Shown: in pieces, positions 58,709 to 64,000 of the stretch | Layout: each line of letters opens with the position of its first letter | How positions within the stretch are numbered: position 1 is the first letter of the stretch | Made by a program: the position numbers and the translations under genes | From: Saccharum officinarum | Lineage: Eukaryota > Streptophyta > Magnoliopsida > Poales > Poaceae | Reading direction: 5' to 3' | Length of the DNA: 64,000 bases | Assembly: GCA_020631735.1 (NCBI GenBank) | Contig: CM036197.1 | Span: forward strand, 45,555,880 to 45,619,879 | The notes under the pieces: generated by a model | What the model was told of the DNA's origin: nothing | What the model saw: only the letters and a program-made list of their open reading frames with translations | The model's database searches: none

Positions 58709-60473
58709 ACCACACTCTTGCCTTTGCTACTAGAATATTGCTCAATGCTTTCAATGATCAAGTCATCACATGATGTAGCTATATCACACTTAACAACATA
58801 GTTAGTAGCATCATGTGTCTCAAGAGCAAGTTCATTAGCAACCACAAGACTATCATAGTCAATTTTTAATGTGGTGTATTTGTCCTTTAGAGAATTATGT
58901 CTAGTGATGAGCTCATCATTCTTCTTCTCAAGTTTATCATGTTGATCTTTAAGCTCTTTATAAGAGGTTTTGAGCTCCTTGAGAGTGGAAGACATCACTT
59001 CATTTTGAACTCTAAGCTCACCACTAGTCTTTTGAATATTTTCAAGCTTGGATGAGAGTGATTCATTTTCATTTTGAAGATCATCATTTTCATTTCTAGT
59101 CCTTCTTATGATTTTAGTGTATTTGTTTAGCAATTTTACAAGTTCATCATAAGAAGGTGAGTCATATTCATCATCACTATCACTATCATCATTATCATCA
59201 CTATCATGGTTTTGTACCTTTCGTTCACCCTTGGCCATAAGGCATAGGTGAGTAGTGGACGATGATGGTGAAGGAGGCGGTGAAGGTGGTGATGAAGATA
59301 TCGGTGAAGATGATGGCCCATCACAAATGCGGCAACCTTCTCTTTCTCATCATCGCTCTCATCTTCGGAGGACTCACAAGATGATTCAATGTTGGTGAGC
59401 CAATCACCAACAATGTATGCCTTTCCTCCCTTCTTCTTCTTGTGGAACTCCTTCTTCTTGCCATCCTTCTTCTTGTATGGCTTGTTCTTCTTCTTCTCTT
59501 CTTCTTCATCACTTGAATCATTTTTCTTGCCCTTGTTCTTGTTCTTGTACTTGTCTTTTGGTGGTCTAGGGCATTGATGAGCTAGGTGGCCAAGTTCACC
59601 ACAATTGTAGCAATCCATCTCCGAGATTGGCTTTCTCTTGCTACTTGTGAAGAATTTCTTCTTCTTGCCATCGAACTTGATGCCACTCTTGTTGAGCTTC
59701 TTTAGCATCTTGGTGGTCTTTCTCACCATGAGTGCAAGTGATTCATCATCAACATCACTTTCACTTGAGCTTTCTTGCACCATCATGGCTTGGCCCTTCT
59801 TCTTCTTCTTGTCATGACTAGCTTTGAAGGCCAAGTCTTTCTTCTTAGAAGATGATGATCCCTCTTCCGGAGTGATATGCATGTACATCTCATGAGCATT
59901 GATTTTCCCTAATACTTGAGTCGGTGTTGCGGTGGAAAGATCACTTTGGTGAAGCACCGTGACAATGTGACCATACTTCTCAACGGGAAGCACACTCAAG
60001 ATCTTCCTTGCAACATCCGATTGGCTCATTTTAGTGAGCCCAAGAGCATTGAGGTCCTCTACAAGAACATTCAAGCGAGTGTACATGTCATTAGCACTTT
60101 CTTTGGGAAGCATCTCAAAAGAATTAATTTTCTTTAAAGCTATGTGATAGCGTTCCTCACGCTCACTCTTAGTTCCCTCATGGAGAGCACAAAGATTTTC
60201 CCACAATTCATGAGCGTTCTTTGCATTACGCACACGATTGAAGATATCTTTGCCTAAGCCCCGGTAGAGTGCATTTTTGGCCTTTGCATTCCACCGGTCG
60301 TACTTCTCCTCGTCACCAATGGGGTTTGCGGGATCCTTGATAGCGGGAAGCCCTTGGGTTGTGGCTCTAAGACATCCAACATCTATGGCTTCGAGATACG
60401 CCTCCATGCGAATTTTCCAATATAGAAAATCATCCACCTCAAAGGTGGGAGGTGGTCCTTCCCCGTTAGACAT
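58709..60473 (-). pseudogene. gag: Sirevirus-like gag, N-terminal part, one frameshift
   Basis: Starts at ATG 60473 (MSNGEGPPPTFEVDDFLYWK), 35 bp after the primer site. The gag domain includes DEEKYDRWNAKAKNAL and a block ending YTRLNVLVEDLNALG, then K-rich and D/S-rich linkers and a zinc knuckle CYNCGELGHLAHQC (59575-59620 region). Near 59240-59330 the frame changes. The continuation (58709-59238) begins MAKGERKVQNHDSDDND and forms a long coiled coil (LKELKTSYKELKDQHDKLEK). It is cut by the solo LTR at 58708/56734. Long gag with coiled coils fits the Sirevirus lineage. Confidence 0.88.
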
Positions 60474-60506
60474 CTTGCTCTAGGCGATAAAGCCTAAAAA
60501 AAGGAG

Positions 60507-60525
60507 CAACATGGCTCCGATACCA
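60507..60525 (-). other. Primer binding site of the Sirevirus-type element
   Basis: TGGTATCGGAGCCATGTTG on the minus strand, two bases inside the LTR end at 60528. Initiator-tRNA-Met type. Confidence 0.8.
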
Positions 60526-60527
60526 AT

Positions 60528-62134
60528 TGAAAGGATCAAGATGCCCAAGAGGGGGGTGAATTGGGCTTTTCTAAAAATTAAATGCAAGAATTAAATCCTA
60601 CAAGCCGGAATTCACCCCTAGTGTCTACTTGTGTTCCTAGAGAGTCTACCGATACAAAGTTTTGCACCCTAGTTTCCAATCCTAGTCTAGCATGGCAAGT
60701 CTAGGAATGTAAAACAAGCAATGAAAGTAAATACGAGAATGTAAATGCTTGAATGTAAAGGGGCAAGGAACACGGCGATGTTTTTCCGAGGTATCGGAGA
60801 GTCGCCACTCCCCACTAGTCCTCGTTGGAGCACCCGCGCAAGGGTGTAGCTCCCCCTTGATCCGCGCAAGGATCAAGTGCTCTCTACGGGTTGATTCTTC
60901 GACACTCCGTCGCGGTGAATCACCCAAAACCGCTCACAAGATGAGTTGGGTCATCCACAAGCTCCGCCGGATGATCACCGAACTCCCAATCACCACCACG
61001 CCGTCTAGGTGATGGCGATCACCAAGAGTAACAAGCTAGAACTCTCACTTGACCACTACGAGCCCAAATGAGAAGGTGGATGCACACTTGCTACTCTCTA
61101 ATCGCTAGTGAGGAACTCTCAAGCTTTGATTCTCAAATCTCTATCCTCACTAGTGCTCTTGCACTCCCTTGCACTCCAAAGGTGTTTTTCAGCTGATCAA
61201 ATGAGCAAGAGACCTCTAAAAGAGGTGGTGGGGATGTATTTATACACCCCACAGACAAAACGAACCGTTATCCGCTGACTCAGCAAAACACGAGCTGACC
61301 GGACGCGCCGGTTGAACTGACCGGACGCGCCGGTCGCTCGTAACGGTCGAAAACCGAAAATCAACTGAGTGACCGGACGCACCGGTCAGGGGCGACCGGA
61401 CACGTCCGATCGTGCAGGGAGCATACTGTACTCGCACCGGACACGCGACCGCGTTCGATCGGTGATGACCGGACGCGTCCGGTCGTCTCTGGACCTTACT
61501 GGACTGCGACCGGACGCGCCGATCACACCCAGGTCGCGTCCGATCGGGTGTTTCCTCAAGTGACACGTGTCGACTTCTGACCACCGCGTCCGGTCCTCAT
61601 GAGGACCGCGTCCGGTGTTCAGAGCTGAAACCCTAGCCGCGGAACTGTACTGACCGGACGCGTCCGGTCATGCCGAGGACCGCGTCCGGTCATGGGAAAA
61701 CGACCCGAAACTCTCTGAAACGCGTCACAACTTGAACCAAGTTGCTTCCAACTGAACTTTGAGCTATTCTAGAGCTGCCTAGCGCCAAGTTTAACAAGTG
61801 TGCACCACACCTAAACGTAGGACTCGCCTAGGTCAAGCTACCCGCTCATGCCCCCCTTTATAGTACGGCCAAAAGAGAAAAATGAAGATCCTAACGACTA
61901 TTCCAAATGTCTCTCAATACCTCGACATCCGGAACTAACCGTCCTTAATCTTGACGTCACTCTTTTTGAAAACCGAAACGATTTCCATCAAGGGGCATGA
62001 ATACCATGGTGCCCAAAGCAGTTAAAACCTCCATGACCTAACTTACCAAAGTTTCTGCAAAACACACGTTAGTCATGGTAATAAAGCGTTGTCATCAATT
62101 GCCAAAACCAAACCTCGGGGCCTAGATGCTTTCA
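60528..62134 (-). repeat. 5' LTR of the Sirevirus-type element
   Basis: 1607 bp; on plus begins TGAAAGGATC and ends GATGCTTTCA. Minus-strand TATAAATA at 61237-61244, directly downstream of a palindromic array (61290-61690). It lies 45 bp before the pre-gag ORF of a Ty3 element, so the Sirevirus inserted into that element's leader. The expected duplicate of GCTTT (62135-62139) on the far side was not found. Confidence 0.85.
61290..61690. repeat. Palindromic GACCGGACGCGTCCGGTC array, copy 3
   Basis: Perfect 18-bp palindromes at 61467-61484 and 61652-61669 and about ten more full or half copies. Same position relative to the TATA box as in the other two copia LTRs. Confidence 0.8.
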
Positions 62135-62178
62135 GCTTTTCTACTAATGGACCTGCTAACACCTGATTTCCTTGAAAC
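62135..62178 (+). other. Leader remnant of the second Ty3 element
   Basis: Ends in a pyrimidine-containing stretch and ACATGCAG before the preferred ATG (62185), similar to a splice acceptor. The rest of the leader and the 5' LTR should lie beyond the Sirevirus insertion, but I could not recognise them before or after the gap. Confidence 0.5.
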
Positions 62179-63408
62179 ATGCAGATGGCAACGAACGTCG
62201 ACTGGCTGCCTCTAGGACCACTACCTCTGGACCACGCCAAGCTTACCCTTGACCTACGTGAGCTTGGGGGTTTTGCACTGACCCTCTGTCGAGTTCTCAT
62301 CACGTTAGGTGTCCCCGACGAGCTTATCAAGGTCACCTGCACGGGCAGAGCAGCTCAGGGAGGAGGAATCGAGGGACCAATTGCCACCTCAGTGGAGTTC
62401 CCAGCTAGCACCACCTTACCTTCCGTCCCAGCCTTCACCGAGATGACGATAGAGGACACGGTCGAGGAGGGACTGCAAGCTATCTCACACAACGCACTTC
62501 GCAGAGTGATGAGGGACCACTACAAGCACCTGAAGACGACAGAGTTCCGTCTACTTCCCCAGGCCCTCGACCTCAGCCTTACCCCCAGTGAGCAGAGTTT
62601 CGCAGCAGGCAGAGTTATCCTTGCCGAGGAGGACAGATGCCTTCGTGTCTCAGCTATTCACCTACTAGAGCAGAACAGGTACGTGACCCAGCTGGAGCAG
62701 AAGAGACGTCAGGACCAGGCCCTCCGGTGGGAGTATCAGGAGCAAGATTCGCTGGGAGCACATGAGCGAGCTAGACTACTGGAGACAATTGCCAAGCTGC
62801 AGGACGAGCTCAACCGTCGTGAGGAGGACCACAGAGCCGAGGTCGCTGACTTACAGGACAAAGCAGCCGACCTAGGCAATAGGAATTACTACCTCGACAG
62901 CAAGGTCTTGGAATTACAGAGTGAGTTAGACGACAAGAAGGCCGAGTTCAATCGCAGGGGAGACAGAGAGAGATCCAAGGGGATTGGTATGCTGAAGATC
63001 CAATCTCGGAACAAGACCCTGACTCAGGAGCTAGAGGAGTTCAGGAAGAAGGCCGTTCGCAACCAGGGTCACCTGATCGAGGCACTCAGGCAGACCGAGT
63101 ACCTACAGGACAAGTGTGAGAGGACTTGGCAGGCTTGGCAGAAGTCTGACAGGAAACGTCTCAGGGAAATGAAGGGTATGTGGGATCAGCTACCCAAGGA
63201 GATCCGCAGCAAGACAAAGCCTAGAATAGAGGAGTTTGAGTTAGCCCCGACTCGCCTCAACCTAGACGCTTGCCCTACCCTACCTGGAGCCAAGGCTACC
63301 GAGGAGCTCGCCGAGGCCTTGAAGTACGTATCCCGACTCCACAAGTCTGACGAAGAGATCGAGATCGAGGACAGTCGTATCCCAGCCGTGGTGTACGAGT
63401 TAGAGTAG
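62179..63408 (+). CDS. Retrotransposon pre-gag coiled-coil protein, no H3 tail
   Basis: 409 codons from ATG 62179; the second ATG (62185, in cagATGgca) has the better context and gives 407 residues. The N-terminal region has LRELGGFALTLCRVLITLGV, which lines up with LSEFGMPTLLWRVLHDVGYP of the H3-tail protein, followed in both by a segment ending (I)TS/VE(F/I)..PA and by an ...EG....A.R.V(M/I)RD helix. A long coiled coil follows (about 150-330), rich in E, R, Q and K, then a basic part. It begins without any histone-like tail. The stop at 63406 is followed by a 318-bp spacer and gag. I infer it is the same accessory family as 27213-28187. Function unknown. Confidence 0.8.
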   Translation: MQMATNVDWLPLGPLPLDHAKLTLDLRELGGFALTLCRVLITLGVPDELIKVTCTGRAAQGGGIEGPIATSVEFPASTTLPSVPAFTEMTIEDTVEEGLQAISHNALRRVMRDHYKHLKTTEFRLLPQALDLSLTPSEQSFAAGRVILAEEDRCLRVSAIHLLEQNRYVTQLEQKRRQDQALRWEYQEQDSLGAHERARLLETIAKLQDELNRREEDHRAEVADLQDKAADLGNRNYYLDSKVLELQSELDDKKAEFNRRGDRERSKGIGMLKIQSRNKTLTQELEEFRKKAVRNQGHLIEALRQTEYLQDKCERTWQAWQKSDRKRLREMKGMWDQLPKEIRSKTKPRIEEFELAPTRLNLDACPTLPGAKATEELAEALKYVSRLHKSDEEIEIEDSRIPAVVYELE

Positions 63409-63726
63409 GTGACCCTGCGTGGTCATGAGTTATGTCTAAAGTTTCCATGAGTTGTACCCCCCTTATGAGATGATTTATGAGACTCTATGCGTAGCACGAT
63501 TCTCGCACATCTTCTAGTGTAGCTGCTAAAGATGATGCTATGCAATCAAACCCTTGTAATGAATGTTTTTGGATCTTATGGCATCTTTTGGATCTTGTCG
63601 CTTCTTTGTAATGAGTGTTGGATAGTGTAACTGTTCTATTTTTTTAAATCATCAAAATCATATAATCATATTGAATTATAAAGCACCTTGGCACAAGCAC
63701 TAAAATTTCAACGATTCATGTTACAG
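63409..63726 (+). other. Spacer between pre-gag ORF and gag
   Basis: AT-rich, no frame; ends in TTACAG directly before the gag ATG, which again resembles a splice acceptor. Confidence 0.6.
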
Positions 63727-64000
63727 ATGCCGAACCGCCGATCGAATCGCCTAATGAATCGAGGGCGTGCGCCCATCCCCGAACCCAATAGGGGCCGTGG
63801 TGACAACAACCATGGCCGTGGTCGTGGCCGCAGACGTGGAGGGATACCCTTCGACTTGGAGAATACCCCGCCACCTGTTGAGGAGAACATCCCGCCGCCA
63901 CCACCACCGAACCTGGCAGAAGTGATGGCGCAGCAGACCCAGCTTCTTGCAGCTCTTGTGGAAGGAGCCAATCGTCGCCAAGGAGGTCAACAGAATGATT
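63727..64000 (+). CDS. gag: Ty3 gag, N-terminal part (runs off the window)
   Basis: ATG 63727 opens an R/G/P-rich N-terminus, then a proline run (PPPPPP) and AEVMAQQTQLLAALVEGANR, a segment typical of the start of Tekay-type gag. The frame is open to the last base. The plus-strand order pre-gag ORF then gag shows where gag would have stood in the H3-tail element, which has lost it. Confidence 0.8.
   Translation, partial: MPNRRSNRLMNRGRAPIPEPNRGRGDNNHGRGRGRRRGGIPFDLENTPPPVEENIPPPPPPNLAEVMAQQTQLLAALVEGANRRQGGQQND

Overview
This is a plant nuclear window, most likely from a panicoid grass such as sorghum, sugarcane or Miscanthus. The evidence is nested LTR retrotransposons, Stowaway MITEs, a tRNA-derived SINE, a large Mutator-like element and one intron-rich host gene whose product closely resembles peroxisomal polyamine oxidases of cereals. 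The species is an inference. All calls are by eye from the sequence; no database search was run.

Region 1 (1-38531) is a transposon nest. A Mutator-like element (MULE) with about 260-bp terminal inverted repeats and a perfect 9-bp target duplication spans 1199-38531. It sits inside a Stowaway MITE that belongs to copy A of a tandemly duplicated host segment. The MULE's two genes converge: a GRF-like zinc-finger/membrane protein at the left and a mudrA-type transposase at the right. An Athila/Tat-like Ty3 element (2535-34385, 5-bp duplication) is inserted between them. It is rearranged: its 5' LTR, primer site and gag are followed by an inverted second copy of gag, primer site and LTR, giving a large palindrome. 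Three members of one Tekay-like LTR family have landed in it, all in the same orientation: a solo LTR at 3649-9697 (itself carrying a copia solo LTR at 7686-9603), a truncated LTR at 11957-15633, and a recently inserted element at 20349-32936 whose two ~4-kb LTRs differ only by four single-base homopolymer length changes.

The most striking feature is in that young element. Between its 5' LTR and pol (minus strand, 28187-27213) lies a 324-residue protein that begins with a near-exact copy of the histone H3 N-terminal tail. K4 and K9 are kept and K14 and K18 are changed to arginine. A conserved domain, a coiled coil and an acidic C-terminus follow. The same element's integrase ends in a chromodomain. 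A related pre-gag protein without the H3 tail occurs in a second Ty3 element at 62179-63408, so this is a family of accessory retrotransposon proteins, one branch of which carries a histone mimic.

Region 2 (38532-43650) holds the rest of copy A (a decayed gene), copy B (a small, probably mitochondrial coiled-coil/membrane protein gene with one frameshift), a SINE whose empty site is preserved in copy A, and a poly(A)-ended retroposon-like stretch.

Region 3 (43650-49000) holds the only clearly intact host gene, a ten-coding-exon polyamine oxidase on the minus strand ending in the peroxisomal signal SRL. MITEs lie upstream.

Region 4 (49000-64000) holds intergenic sequence, an (AT)n microsatellite touching the end of a second MULE-like fragment, a 100-N assembly gap (52272-52371), a decayed Sirevirus-type copia element on the minus strand (coding 60473-52956, 5' LTR 60528-62134) whose gag is split by a solo LTR (56734-58708), and the start of the second Ty3 element (pre-gag ORF and beginning of gag), which runs off the window.
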